Notes: a model not told the origin generated them from the letters alone. Positions 55,220 to 63,710 are shown, counted from the first letter of the stretch. The stretch is 64,000 bases of DNA from Rubinisphaera margarita (GCF_022267515.1 NZ_JAKFGB010000012.1:744001-808000); one strand, 5' to 3'. Numbers and translations: made by a program.

Positions 55220-56482
55220 TCAGGAGGAAGGGGCGGGACTCTCCTCGGAAGAATCATCCGTTGAGGCGAGCACACCGACTCGTCCCTGTGTGGCTTTATT
55301 GAGAATCACGTCGCCCGGATTGAGGCCGCTCAGCACGCGAACGTACCCCTCGCGACGATCACCCAGGAGAATTTCCTGTTCGCGGACTTCACCATTGACG
55401 ACTTTCCAGACTTTCTGCGTTCCCGCGAACTGGACGACAGAGGCTTCCGGGATCGCGAGTGCTTCGGCGTCGGAGTCGACCGTCAGTTCAGCCTCGGCGA
55501 ACAAGCCTGCGCGAAGAACTCGGTCATCGTTCTCGATTACTGCTTCGAACGTGAGCGCCCGGCTTGCCTGATCGAGCAAGGGACTGATGCGACTGACCGT
55601 GGTTGTTCGCGGCTCCGAAATCGATTCGATTTGAAGCTCGATCGGCTGACGAATCTGAACCATCTGCGAGAGTCGTTCGGGCACCGTGCCCCGATATCGG
55701 AGTTTGTCGACGCGAACGAGAACCAGCAGCGGATCGCCGACTTTCACGTAACTTCCCGGAGCCACGAGCCTTCTTTGAACAACGGCTGTGAACGGGGCTT
55801 TCAGAACCGTGTTGGCAAGGTTCTCGCGAGCCAGATCGAGTGTCGACTGCTGCACGCTGATGAAAGCGATCTTTTCCCGGACACTGTTCAGAGCAGAGTC
55901 GTAACGGGCAGCGGCCACGCGTTCCGCCGAAGCGATTTGATCAAACTCCGCCCGGGTGAGCGCGTTCTGTTCGAGGAGATCTTTGGCCCGCCGCAGATTC
56001 GCGGTCGCTTCGTCCCAGAGTGCCCGCTGTTCTTTGACGGGCGGAGCATTCAATGGTTCCAGTTGATCCAGCGATGCTTCGGGAGAGAGCCCGACCGCAG
56101 AACGGGCTTGACGCAGCTGCGCTTCGGCCTGCTCGACACGAAGTTGGAAATCGTCCTGATAAACTGTAACGAGTGAAGTTCCCGCCTCGACCACATCACC
56201 AAGATCGGCGTGGACTTCGACGACGCGACCTTCAATCTTCAGACCCAGGGTGGCTTCTTCATCCGGATACAGACTGCCCTGACTGCGTATGATTCGCGGC
56301 CAGTTGACCTGTTCGACAACGAGGGTTTCGGCGTCGATGATTGCGGGAGGAGGAACCTGCTGCGTCGTGTCCTCTGGAGTGGACTGCGCACAACCGGCAA
56401 CAGTGACACAGAAGAGAGCGGTGACCATCAATCGGCCGGCAGGAGTTCCGCATGGGCGGGAGGGGGGGAGGTAGGGTCGCAT
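55220..56482 (-). CDS. RND efflux adaptor, lipoprotein
   Basis: 420 residues from the ATG at 56482, which opens into a lipoprotein signal (AGRLMVTALFCVTVAGCAQS, lipobox VAGC). A longer frame to 56653 has a non-signal, Arg-rich extension. Lipoyl, helical hairpin, beta-barrel and membrane-proximal parts follow (IEGRVVEVHADLGDVVEAGT, LKAPFTAVVQRRLVAPGSYV, LSGLNPGDVILNKATQGRVG). It bridges the pump encoded 87 bp downstream to an outer-membrane channel coded elsewhere. Confidence 0.92.
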   Translation of the reverse strand: MRPYLPPSRPCGTPAGRLMVTALFCVTVAGCAQSTPEDTTQQVPPPAIIDAETLVVEQVNWPRIIRSQGSLYPDEEATLGLKIEGRVVEVHADLGDVVEAGTSLVTVYQDDFQLRVEQAEAQLRQARSAVGLSPEASLDQLEPLNAPPVKEQRALWDEATANLRRAKDLLEQNALTRAEFDQIASAERVAAARYDSALNSVREKIAFISVQQSTLDLARENLANTVLKAPFTAVVQRRLVAPGSYVKVGDPLLVLVRVDKLRYRGTVPERLSQMVQIRQPIELQIESISEPRTTTVSRISPLLDQASRALTFEAVIENDDRVLRAGLFAEAELTVDSDAEALAIPEASVVQFAGTQKVWKVVNGEVREQEILLGDRREGYVRVLSGLNPGDVILNKATQGRVGVLASTDDSSEESPAPSS

Positions 56483-56606
56483 CAAATCAGAATAGCCACC
56501 CCCGAGACGGATGTCTATTAAATGAACTGCGGTTTTGAAGTGTTTATCACGTCGACTGCGTGGCTGACCGAAAGCCCCACGGCGTCGCTCAGTAGATATG
56601 CTGAAA

Positions 56607-56637
56607 GGCCGCCCCGAATCACTTCGGAGGCGGCCTC
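56607..56637 (-). terminator. Terminator-like hairpin after the Old Yellow Enzyme gene
   Basis: 8-bp stem AGGCCGCC / GGCGGCCT, followed on the minus strand by TTTCAG. Lies 38 bp after the stop at 56675 and before the adaptor gene, so it separates the two minus-strand operons. Confidence 0.6.
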
Positions 56638-56674
56638 TGCGTCCGTTGAACACGGTCCTGAGTTGGACTCAGGA

Positions 56675-57778
56675 TTACGTGGCGACTGTCTCGTGGTAGG
56701 TCGGGAAATCGGTATATCCTGCTGCCCCGGTTGGGGAATACCAGACGGACATGTCGGCCGCTTCCGCGAGTGGCCAGTCGTTCTGGAATCGCTCAACGAG
56801 ATCTGGATTGCTGATGAAAGGTCGCCCGAAGGCAATCAGATCAGCTTCTCCGGACTGTAGACGTTCCTCGGCTTCTTCCCGCGAATATCCGCAGTTGCCA
56901 ATAAGGGCTCCATGGAAGACCCGTCGAAACTCGGACAATGTCATGGGATTGCCGAGTTCGTGAAAGCCGAACGCCAGCCCGTCGAGCACATGCAGATAGG
57001 CTAAACTGTAACGATCGAGTTGCTGGGCGGCGTATGTGAACTGCTCGCGGTAGTCGTTCGATCCCATGTCGTTGAAGACTCCGTTCGGCGAAAGTCGAAC
57101 ACCGACCTGATCGGCCGGCCAGACACCCGTCACAGCGTGCACCACTTCGCCGAGCAGTCGGTAGCGATTCTCGACACTGCCGCCGTAACGATCGGTTCGC
57201 TGATTCGTCTTTGACTGCAGAAACTGATCGATCAGATAGCCGTTCGCACCGTGAATCTCGACGCCGTCAAACCCGGCTTCCCGGGCGCGTTCGGCCGCTC
57301 GCCGATAGTCCTCGACAATTCCGGGAATCTCGCTCGTCTCCAGAGCACGGGGGACTTCGTAATCCTGCTTTCCGTTCGGCGTGTAGAGCCCGTCGCCTTC
57401 AATTTTGATGGCCGAGGGAGCCACAGGCAGTTCCCCGTTGTGGAAGCTGCTGTGCGAAGCCCGTCCCATATGCCAGAGCTGGAGAAAGATTCGTCCGCCA
57501 TTCTTGTGAACGGCGGTCGTGATCGTCTTCCAGGCTTTGGTCATCTCATCGGTGTAGATGCCGGGCGACTCGTTCCAGCCATTAGCCTGCTCAGAAATCG
57601 TCGTCGCTTCCGAGATGATCAGACCCGCTGAACTTCGTTGAGCGTAGTACTCGGCCATCAGTTTATTCGGGATTCGTGCCTTGCCGGCTCGACCGCGTGT
57701 GAGCGGAGCCATCACGACGCGATTGGCCAGGGTGAGCTGTCCGAGTTCGAAAGGACTGAAAAGCTGTGATGTTGACAT
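56675..57778 (-). CDS. Old Yellow Enzyme family alkene reductase (NemA-like)
   Basis: 367 residues, FMN TIM-barrel. Motifs: NRVVMAPLTRGRAGKARIPN, IFLQLWHMGRASH, GFDGVEIHGANGYLIDQFLQ, RTDRYGGSVENRYRLL and LIAFGRPFISNPDLVERFQN. It reduces activated C=C bonds or nitro groups with NAD(P)H. GGAG sits eight bases before the ATG. It is the last gene of a MarR-SDR-pirin-OYE operon, a set suited to electrophile or quinone stress. Confidence 0.95.
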   Translation of the reverse strand: MSTSQLFSPFELGQLTLANRVVMAPLTRGRAGKARIPNKLMAEYYAQRSSAGLIISEATTISEQANGWNESPGIYTDEMTKAWKTITTAVHKNGGRIFLQLWHMGRASHSSFHNGELPVAPSAIKIEGDGLYTPNGKQDYEVPRALETSEIPGIVEDYRRAAERAREAGFDGVEIHGANGYLIDQFLQSKTNQRTDRYGGSVENRYRLLGEVVHAVTGVWPADQVGVRLSPNGVFNDMGSNDYREQFTYAAQQLDRYSLAYLHVLDGLAFGFHELGNPMTLSEFRRVFHGALIGNCGYSREEAEERLQSGEADLIAFGRPFISNPDLVERFQNDWPLAEAADMSVWYSPTGAAGYTDFPTYHETVAT

Positions 57779-57849
57779 GTCGTTACTCCGGGGGTCTCTC
57801 GTGAAAACAGATGCGTTAAAGGAACTCTGTTCAAAAAAATGGGGATGGG

Positions 57850-58548
57850 CTACGCCAGATCAAACAGCATGATCTCCGCGTCTTCGGTCGCTCGGATCTG
57901 CAGTCGGGTTTCGTCGCTGACGGCAGCTCCATCGGACGTCGATAGTGGCGTCTCGTTGAGTTCAACGGCACCACGCAGAACCTGCAGCCAAGCATGGCGT
58001 CCCGTCTCGAGTGCATGATCCACCGTGGTTCCAGACTGAAGACGTGACAGGTAAACCTGCGCATCAGTCGCAATCCGGAGGGCACCATCCCGAGCGTCGG
58101 GGGCGGCGACGAGGCGCAGTTGACCCGTCATTTCATCTTCGGGATACAGCTTCTGTTCGTAACCTGGTTCGATGTTCTTCTCTTTGGGAAATAACCAGAT
58201 CTGATACAGGTGGACCGGCTCCGTCTCTGAAGGATTGAACTCGCTGTGAGTGATCCCTGTCCCGGCGCTCATGCGTTGAAACTCGCCGGGGCGCAGGACC
58301 TCGCCGTTTCCCATGGAGTCACGGTGTTCCAGCGCGCCTTCCAGCACGTAGGTCACAATCTCCATGTTGTCGTGAGGATGGGTTCCGAATCCTTTGCCCG
58401 GCTGGACGCGGTCTTCATTCATCACGCGAAGCGAACGAAAATGAATGTGCTTCGGATCCTGATAAGTCGAGAATGAAAATGTGTGCCAGGTATCGAGCCA
58501 GCCATGATCGGCATGGCCACGATCTGCGGCTTTGCGAACAGTGATCAT
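57850..58548 (-). CDS. Pirin family protein (YhhW-like)
   Basis: 232 residues from the ATG at 58548, with AAGGAG six bases upstream; the longer frame to 58689 overlaps the SDR gene. Bicupin with the pirin metal site (FGTHPHDNMEIVTYVLEG, SAGTGITHSEFNPSE) and start ITVRKAADRGHADHGWLDTW. Bacterial YhhW-type pirins show quercetin dioxygenase activity. It sits between the SDR and OYE genes. Confidence 0.94.
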   Translation of the reverse strand: MITVRKAADRGHADHGWLDTWHTFSFSTYQDPKHIHFRSLRVMNEDRVQPGKGFGTHPHDNMEIVTYVLEGALEHRDSMGNGEVLRPGEFQRMSAGTGITHSEFNPSETEPVHLYQIWLFPKEKNIEPGYEQKLYPEDEMTGQLRLVAAPDARDGALRIATDAQVYLSRLQSGTTVDHALETGRHAWLQVLRGAVELNETPLSTSDGAAVSDETRLQIRATEDAEIMLFDLA

Positions 58549-58579
58549 CGAAGTCTCCTTGGTTCTGGTCAGAATCGGG

Positions 58580-59326
58580 TCAGCGAGCGAGAAATCCACC
58601 ATCGACGGGCAGAGAGATTCCGGTTGTGAACGAAGCGGAATCGGAGGCGAGATAGAGTACCGCTTCGGCCACTTCTTCCGGGCGACCAATGCGTCCGATC
58701 GGATGCAGCCCCTTCATCTCTTCTCGACCATTTGGGCCGGCGAACCGCTCAATCATGTCAGTCCCAATTACGGCGGGAGCGACGGAGTTGACCCGGATCC
58801 CCTGCTCCGCGTACTCCAGAGCGGTCGTTCGGGTGATCCCTTCGACCGCATGTTTGCTGGCGTTATAGAGTGCGGCTCCCGGCATGGCGATGTGGCCGAG
58901 AACACTGGACGTGTTAATGATTGCTCCTCCTCCCGATCGCAGCATGGCGGGGATTTCGTACTTCTGACAGAGGAGAACGCCGAGAACATTGATGCCAAAG
59001 ACTCGTTCATAGTCCTCAACAGTCACGTCAGTCACAGGTCCGGCGTGTTCGACGCCGGCGTTGTTGAAGGCGATGTCGAGCCGGCCGTATTCGGAGACCG
59101 TCCGCTCGATGAGTCCTCTGACATCGCCCTCCCTGGCGACATCAGTCTGTACAAACAATGCCGTTCCTCCTGCTGCCTGAATCTCTGTGACCGCTTCTTG
59201 CCCCTCTTTCTCCCGGCGCCCGGCAAGGACGACCCTGGCCCCTTCGGCGGCGAAACGGAGAGCTGTTTCTCGTCCAATTCCCGATGTCGCACCGGTGACA
59301 ACGACGACCTTATTCGCGAACCGCAT
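58580..59326 (-). CDS. Short-chain dehydrogenase/reductase
   Basis: 248 residues from the ATG at 59326, with AGGAGAG four bases upstream (CCCA spacer). Classical SDR: nucleotide motif VVVTGATSGIGRETALRFAA, NNAGVEH, catalytic Ser region (INTSSVLG) and YNASKHAVEGITR. It uses NAD(P)H on a small carbonyl or alcohol; the substrate is unknown. First structural gene after the MarR regulator, with an operator-like site upstream (59352). Confidence 0.95.
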   Translation of the reverse strand: MRFANKVVVVTGATSGIGRETALRFAAEGARVVLAGRREKEGQEAVTEIQAAGGTALFVQTDVAREGDVRGLIERTVSEYGRLDIAFNNAGVEHAGPVTDVTVEDYERVFGINVLGVLLCQKYEIPAMLRSGGGAIINTSSVLGHIAMPGAALYNASKHAVEGITRTTALEYAEQGIRVNSVAPAVIGTDMIERFAGPNGREEMKGLHPIGRIGRPEEVAEAVLYLASDSASFTTGISLPVDGGFLAR

Positions 59327-59351
59327 TGGGCTCTCCTGAAACAATTAACGT

Positions 59352-59375
59352 GAACAGTTTATGTGACGACTAAAT
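59352..59375. promoter_or_regulatory. Second, weaker MarR operator-like site
   Basis: Sequence between the MarR and SDR genes (containing CAGTTTATGTG and ACTAAAT) matches 16 of 24 positions of the perfect palindrome at 59904. It could give the SDR-pirin-OYE genes their own regulated start. Confidence 0.4.
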
Positions 59376-59393
59376 GGGCAAAAAAGAGAGACT

Positions 59394-59870
59394 TTACAAC
59401 TCCTTCAGTCCGGCACGAGCCTTGTCGAGCAGCCGAGTGATCTCAGTCAGTTCCGACTTCGACAGATGACCGAGGACATCGCGATGCATGTCCATGACCG
59501 GATCATCCATCTCTTTAAGGAGCGACTCAGCCTTTTCGGTCAGGGCGATGTAGATCACCCGTCGATCCTTGTCGCACCGCTTGCGTTCGACCAGTCCGTG
59601 CTTTTCGAGCCGATCGATCAAACCGGTAATGGCCGGAACGACCTGAATCATCCGAGAGGCAATTTCCAGACACGGCAGCGGAGCGCCTTCCCCCCGCAGG
59701 ATTCGCAACACGTTGTATTGAGAAGCCGTGAGACCATATTCCCGGAAAAGGCGTCCGAACCGATTCTGGATCAGATCACTGGTCCGCATGATTCCTAGAA
59801 CGGCTTCCTGTTCACGTGACTTAAACGGATGCCGCTTTTTCAATTCCTGTTGTAGTCCCTTGGGATTCAT
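59394..59870 (-). CDS. MarR-family transcriptional regulator
   Basis: 158 residues. Winged HTH (GLTASQYNVLRILRGEGAPL, LEIASRMIQVVPAITGLIDR, LEKHGLVERKRCDKDRRVIY) and dimer helices at both ends. It begins the operon and very probably represses it through the palindrome 34 bp upstream of its start. Paralogue of the MarR protein at 37356. Confidence 0.93.
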   Translation of the reverse strand: MNPKGLQQELKKRHPFKSREQEAVLGIMRTSDLIQNRFGRLFREYGLTASQYNVLRILRGEGAPLPCLEIASRMIQVVPAITGLIDRLEKHGLVERKRCDKDRRVIYIALTEKAESLLKEMDDPVMDMHRDVLGHLSKSELTEITRLLDKARAGLKEL

Positions 59871-59903
59871 GGTCGGTCTGCTACCTCAAAATACTTAAGT
59901 CTC

Positions 59904-59927
59904 ATTTAGTTTACGTGTAAACTAAAT
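59904..59927. promoter_or_regulatory. Perfect palindromic operator of the MarR-SDR-pirin-OYE operon
   Basis: 11-bp arms ATTTAGTTTAC and GTAAACTAAAT separated by GT. The AT-rich palindrome lies 34 bp before the marR start, the typical place for autoregulation by a MarR dimer. Confidence 0.8.
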
Positions 59928-60110
59928 AGTCGTCAATCGGTTTTGGCTGGGAATCGGGGATTTTTTCTCTGGGACTTCGAGAGAATGCGGACATCATAAG
60001 GGAAATATTAACGAAATGCATGCAACGGTCTGCTCGAAAACTGCTGTTTCTGATCGGAATCCCGCTTACCGGCCCGTTCGCAACTGGTTGCCCAGAAAGG
60101 ATATCCCGTT

Positions 60111-61529
60111 ATGCCCGCCCTGCTCTGTCGTGTCGCGGCGTGCCTGATTCTTACAGCTGTGGCTTTCCACGGTCTTCCGCCGCTGCTCGCCCAGGAAGCC
60201 GAGCCGGTCACAACGCCCGTTCCGACGGAAGAGACCCCCGATGAGCAGGAGTTACCCGAGAAGGTGACGGTCGACAGTGCCGATACCGCGCCCGATGAGG
60301 CGATCTCTGAGCGGCTCCTGCGAATCCTCGAAGCGACCGGCTGGTTCACGGAGGCCGAGGTCACCGTTGAGGACGGAGTCGTGTTCTTCGAAGGGCTGGC
60401 GGAGTCGGAGGCCCGTCGGGAATGGGCAACGCAACTGGCCCGGCGGACGGAGGATGTCGTCGCGGTTGTGAATCACATGGAGCTGGAAGCTCACCCGCTC
60501 TGGGATCTCTCGCCTGCTCGTGCGGAATTGTATGAGATGGTGCGCACAGCGATCATCAACCTCCCGCTGATTCTCGTCGCGCTGGTCCTGTTGCTGGTGA
60601 CGGTTTTCACCGTCGGCTTTGCCTACCGGTTCTCGAAACCACGATATGAGCGGAACTTCCGCAGTCGCCTGTTGAGCGACGTCGCCGCCAGAGCCACTGC
60701 GGGGCTGATTCTTGTGATCGGCGTTTATTTCGTTCTGCGAATTTCCGGCCTCACCCGACTGGCCGCCACGATTCTGGGCGGGACCGGACTGGTCGGTATT
60801 ATCTTCGGCTTCGCGTTTCGGGACATCGCTGAGAACTTTCTGGCCAGCATCCTCATCAGTCTGCAGCGGCCGTTTCGAATCGATGATCTGATTGAAGTCG
60901 ACAACGTGACTGGCTTCGTCCGGAACGTAACCACCCGTGGTACGGTTCTGCAGACGTTCAACGGAAACCATGTCTACATCTCGAACTCCACGATCTACAA
61001 GAGCCGGCTGACCAACTTCACATCGAATCCCAAAACGCGTGATGAGTTCGTAATTGGCATCGGGTACGACGATGCGATCGTCAAAGCCCAGGATACGATT
61101 CTGGCTCAACTGAAGCGGCACCCGGCTGTGCAGGACGATCCTGCTCCGCTGGTCCTCGTTGATTCTCTCGGACCGTCGACGGTGAATCTGCGGATCTATG
61201 TCTGGATCGATACCCGAGAGTTCAGTCTGCTGAAAGTTCGTTCGGCCCTGCTTCGTCAGATCGTCGCGGAACTGACCGAAGCAGGCATCAGTATGCCGGA
61301 CGAAGCCCGGGAAGTGATCTTCCCTCGGGGCATCGATATGCGGCTGCATCGCCGGGAGCCTGATCAGGCGACGACTGCGATCGAAGAATCGGATCGCGAG
61401 AAAGCCCTTCACGTGGAAGACGACGTTGATGTTTCAGTCGCGGAAGATGATCTCGCGCAGGAGAAGGCCGATCTGGACCGTCAGCATGCCGAAGCCGACA
61501 AGCCGGAAGGAGGGGCGACGCTGATCTGA
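60111..61529 (+). CDS. BON-domain MscS-type mechanosensitive channel
   Basis: 472 residues. Signal or first helix (RVAACLILTAVAFHGLPPLL), then an acidic linker and a BON-like domain (~60-125: LLRILEATGWFTEAEVTVED, GVVFFEGLAESEARREWATQ). Three helices follow, the last being the pore helix (LGGTGLVGIIFGFAFRDIAE), then the MscS beta domain (RPFRIDDLIEVDNVTGFVRN, NSTIYKSRLTNFTSNPKTR) and alpha/beta C-domain. It opens under membrane tension to release ions. The last ~70 residues are acidic/basic low complexity. It is encoded right before the sigma54-controlled CsbD operon. Confidence 0.92.
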   Translation: MPALLCRVAACLILTAVAFHGLPPLLAQEAEPVTTPVPTEETPDEQELPEKVTVDSADTAPDEAISERLLRILEATGWFTEAEVTVEDGVVFFEGLAESEARREWATQLARRTEDVVAVVNHMELEAHPLWDLSPARAELYEMVRTAIINLPLILVALVLLLVTVFTVGFAYRFSKPRYERNFRSRLLSDVAARATAGLILVIGVYFVLRISGLTRLAATILGGTGLVGIIFGFAFRDIAENFLASILISLQRPFRIDDLIEVDNVTGFVRNVTTRGTVLQTFNGNHVYISNSTIYKSRLTNFTSNPKTRDEFVIGIGYDDAIVKAQDTILAQLKRHPAVQDDPAPLVLVDSLGPSTVNLRIYVWIDTREFSLLKVRSALLRQIVAELTEAGISMPDEAREVIFPRGIDMRLHRREPDQATTAIEESDREKALHVEDDVDVSVAEDDLAQEKADLDRQHAEADKPEGGATLI

Positions 61530-61534
61530 CCAGT

Positions 61535-61551
61535 TGGCCTGTGACCGATCA
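61535..61551. promoter_or_regulatory. Upstream activator palindrome (site C1)
   Basis: TGGCCT-GTGAC-CGATCA; the right half-site is a full match to the consensus, the left matches 4 of 6. Centre about 92 bp from the -24 GG at 61635, as at site A. Confidence 0.55.
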
Positions 61552-61565
61552 CTCAGACGGCGAGA

Positions 61566-61582
61566 TGGTTGAAAGCCGCTCA
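61566..61582. promoter_or_regulatory. Upstream activator palindrome (site C2)
   Basis: TGGTTG-AAAGC-CGCTCA; each half matches 5 of 6. Centre about 62 bp from the -24 GG, as at site B, and 31 bp (three helical turns) from C1. Confidence 0.55.
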
Positions 61583-61632
61583 GAAAGTCGCATGAAAACC
61601 GGAATTCGCCGCTCAAATCGCTCCAAAACGTC

Positions 61633-61648
61633 TTGGCATGCCATTTGC
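61633..61648 (+). promoter_or_regulatory. Sigma54 promoter of the CsbD operon
   Basis: TTGGCATGCCATTTGC matches TGGCAY-N5-TTGC with GG and GC 10 bases apart. Transcript start predicted near 61660, 40 bases before the CsbD ATG. Confidence 0.75.
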
Positions 61649-61698
61649 GATTTCCCCTACCACGAAGTTCGTACATACCCCTATCCAGGAGAGCAAAG

Positions 61699-62154
61699 AT
61701 GATGACGCGACAAGAACTCGAAGGACATTGGAATGAGATTCGAGGTCGTCTGCGTGAACGGTGGGGTCAACTCACCGACGATGAGCTCAACGAGGCCTAC
61801 GGAGACGCTGAGCAGCTCGTGGGCGTGATCCAGCAGAAGACTGGACAGTCTCGCAGCGAGATCGAGAACTTCATTGAAGAAAGCGTTGCTGAAAGTTCCA
61901 GTCAGTACGAGCAGACGAAGCAGAAAGCATCGAAGCTCGCTGGCCAGGTTCAGGATCGAGCACGCGAGTACGCCAATCAGGCGAGTGAGAATTTCAATCA
62001 GCAGTACGAGCAGGCATCGCACGCCATGCAGGACGGGTACCACCAGGTGGAAGAGACCGTCCGTCAACGTCCCTTCGAATCGGTGCTGACCACCTTCGGT
62101 GTGGGGCTTGTGGCTGGTGTGATCGTCGGACTGACCTGCGGCCGTCGCTCGTAA
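61699..62154 (+). CDS. CsbD-like protein with DUF883/ElaB-type C-terminal membrane anchor
   Basis: 151 residues from the ATG at 61699, with AGGAG seven bases upstream; the longer frame to 61633 starts inside the promoter. Residues ~5-60 are CsbD-like (LEGHWNEIRGRLRERWGQLT, DDELNEAYGDAEQLVGVIQQ). A helical repeat follows, and the C-terminus is the DUF883/YqjD type (RQRPFESVLTTFGVGLVAGV, then IVGLTCGRRS), which anchors such proteins in the membrane. CsbD-family genes are general stress genes. It is the first gene of the operon under the sigma54 promoter at 61633. Confidence 0.9.
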   Translation: MMTRQELEGHWNEIRGRLRERWGQLTDDELNEAYGDAEQLVGVIQQKTGQSRSEIENFIEESVAESSSQYEQTKQKASKLAGQVQDRAREYANQASENFNQQYEQASHAMQDGYHQVEETVRQRPFESVLTTFGVGLVAGVIVGLTCGRRS

Positions 62155-62205
62155 GCGACTGGACCGAAACATTCACGTCTTCTCAGATTGAGAAAAGGAT
62201 TAGCC

Positions 62206-62502
62206 ATGACTGCCGCACACAAGAATCGACTGCAGCAGACGACCGGGCAAATTGAAGAGCAGTTTCACGGCGCGATTCAGAACGTCGATGAGGTGATCTC
62301 TAACAATCCCATGACTGCGACATTAGCCACATTCACGCTGGGAATTATCAGCGGAGTTGTGATTGGAGCGGCCATGTCGGGGGGGCGGCGTCATCGCAGT
62401 CGGTACGATCAATTCTCCGACCAGTTCGATCACCTGTCCGAATCCCTGCAGGCTGCCGTTCCGGACGCCGTCAGCAAGTATTTCGCAAAGTCGCGACGTT
62501 AG
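62206..62502 (+). CDS. Small membrane protein, DUF883-like
   Basis: 98 residues from the ATG at 62206, with AAAAGGA six bases upstream. A helical N-terminus (RLQQTTGQIEEQFHGAIQNV) leads to NNPMTATLATFTLGIISGVV and IGAAMSG, a ring-of-helix anchor like that of DUF883/ElaB proteins. A basic stretch (GGRRHRSR) and a second helix close it. Role unknown. Confidence 0.8.
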   Translation: MTAAHKNRLQQTTGQIEEQFHGAIQNVDEVISNNPMTATLATFTLGIISGVVIGAAMSGGRRHRSRYDQFSDQFDHLSESLQAAVPDAVSKYFAKSRR

Positions 62503-62511
62503 GGCGCCGCA

Positions 62512-62532
62512 CCCGGTCCTGTTGGGGCCGGG
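62512..62532 (+). other. Intercistronic RNA hairpin
   Basis: 8-bp stem CCCGGTCC / GGGCCGGG (one G-U pair) with a 5-base loop, no T-run. Third case in this window of a hairpin between small stress genes. Confidence 0.4.
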
Positions 62533-62575
62533 CGTCGTTCTCCCAGGGCGCGATGCCTTTAGAGTATGAGGGTCA

Positions 62576-63022
62576 ATGATGTCGAGCACGCAAACGCAAA
62601 CAGCGGATGCGATTCGAGCCCAAATGGCGATGGCGAGAAATCGTCTCCAGCCCGAGGTGAATCGAATTGTCGAAGACGCCCAGACGTTAATGGACTGGAA
62701 GTATTACCTCCAGAACTACCCTTGGGGAATGATGGCTGCCGCTTGCGTTGCCGGTTATATCCTGGTTCCGCAAAAGCGGGAGGTCATTCGGCCGGATGAG
62801 AAGACGTTGCGAAAGATGGCGCGACATGAACGGCTGGTTGTTGCTCCGCAGGAAGAGTCGAGCTCCAACGGTCCAATCAAGTCGGCACTTCTGTTTGGAG
62901 TAAGCGCTTTGATGCGTGCGGGGGTCGTTTACGCGGGTCAGCAGCTGGCCAAGGTTTTTGAGAACAATCCTCAAGACTCGACTTCCTCAACCCCTAATCC
63001 GAGAAGGGAAGTTCGATCATGA
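62576..63022 (+). CDS. Small membrane protein of the stress operon
   Basis: 148 residues. A helical N-terminus (QTADAIRAQMAMARNRLQPE), a central helix with NYPWGMMAAACVAGYILVPQ (again a DUF883-like anchor), a basic loop (KREVIRPDEKTLRKMARHER) and a second hydrophobic part (SALLFGVSALMRAGVVYAGQ). No named family. Its stop overlaps the next start by 4 bp. Confidence 0.78.
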   Translation: MMSSTQTQTADAIRAQMAMARNRLQPEVNRIVEDAQTLMDWKYYLQNYPWGMMAAACVAGYILVPQKREVIRPDEKTLRKMARHERLVVAPQEESSSNGPIKSALLFGVSALMRAGVVYAGQQLAKVFENNPQDSTSSTPNPRREVRS

Positions 63023-63225
63023 TCAGTTCGAAATCGTCCTCTCGTAATCGATCCCCCTGGGGATCCGGTTTCTCCTACGATCCGGCAGGGATCACGGAGT
63101 CCGACGGTGCCTCAGAGAATTGGGAGCGGCGTCTGCGGGAGATTGTACTTTCATATCCTTATGTCGCTCTGGGAGCCTCTGCTGGTCTGGGAGCGCTGAT
63201 CGGATACCTGGTGAAACGAAGATGA
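63019..63225 (+). CDS. DUF883-like tail-anchor micro-protein
   Basis: 68 residues: a polar N-terminus, then ENWERRLREIVLSYPYVALG and ASAGLGALIGYLVKRR. The P-Y-x-A-L-G-A-S-A-G-x-G segment is the ElaB/YqjD-type anchor. It overlaps both neighbours by 4 bp (ATGA), so it is translationally coupled. Confidence 0.8.
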   Translation: MISSKSSSRNRSPWGSGFSYDPAGITESDGASENWERRLREIVLSYPYVALGASAGLGALIGYLVKRR

Positions 63226-63710
63226 AAACACAACATCGCCGTACTACCTCGGACCCCGGCGGCCGGCTTCAGCGAAACATGGCGTGGCTGGTGCACGATG
63301 TCATCGAGCTGGTGGAGCTTCAGCTTCGCCTGGTTGGCGTAGACGTCTCCGAAGGGGCAAAAGAATCCCGGGTTCCCGTGATACTTATCATTGGCGGAGC
63401 CTGTCTGTTTCTGGGAACAGCTCCTGTTCTGATGGGCGGGCTGGCACTGTTCCTGGCGAGTGCCCTGGAGTGGAGCATCGCTGCGAGCCTGTGTGTCGTC
63501 GCGCTGTTGGGAGCTGTCGTCGCAGCCGTAATGGCCTTCACCGGCTATCGGTCCGCACGTAAAGCCCTCGGACTTCTGCACCGGTCCCGGGACGAACTCA
63601 CAGCTAATCTGCACTGGATCAAGAAAACACTGGTTTCTGACGGGTCCGTGACTCCGAGCAAAACTGCTGAGTCGGTGTCCCGTTTTCAATATGAAAGGTC
63701 GTCTCGATGA
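63222..63710 (+). CDS. Phage-holin-family / DUF1469-like (YqjE-type) membrane protein
   Basis: 162 residues from the ATG at 63222, overlapping the gene before it. An amphipathic N-terminus (LVHDVIELVELQLRLVGVDV) is followed by two helices (VPVILIIGGACLFLGTAPVL and SIAASLCVVALLGAVVAAVM), then a soluble tail. Pattern and context (next to ElaB/YqjD-like genes) match the YqjE/holin-like stress proteins; no lysis gene is present, so a phage role is unlikely. Confidence 0.82.
   Translation: MKTQHRRTTSDPGGRLQRNMAWLVHDVIELVELQLRLVGVDVSEGAKESRVPVILIIGGACLFLGTAPVLMGGLALFLASALEWSIAASLCVVALLGAVVAAVMAFTGYRSARKALGLLHRSRDELTANLHWIKKTLVSDGSVTPSKTAESVSRFQYERSSR

Noticed and set aside
60252..61412. A 386-codon open frame opposite the MscS-type gene
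   Set aside because: Mirror of a well-supported channel gene; composition is Arg/Gln/Asp-rich without motifs.
63222..63710. Holin-like gene as a sign of prophage
   Set aside because: No lysin, capsid, integrase or att-like repeat is nearby; the context is a stress operon with DUF883-type genes.
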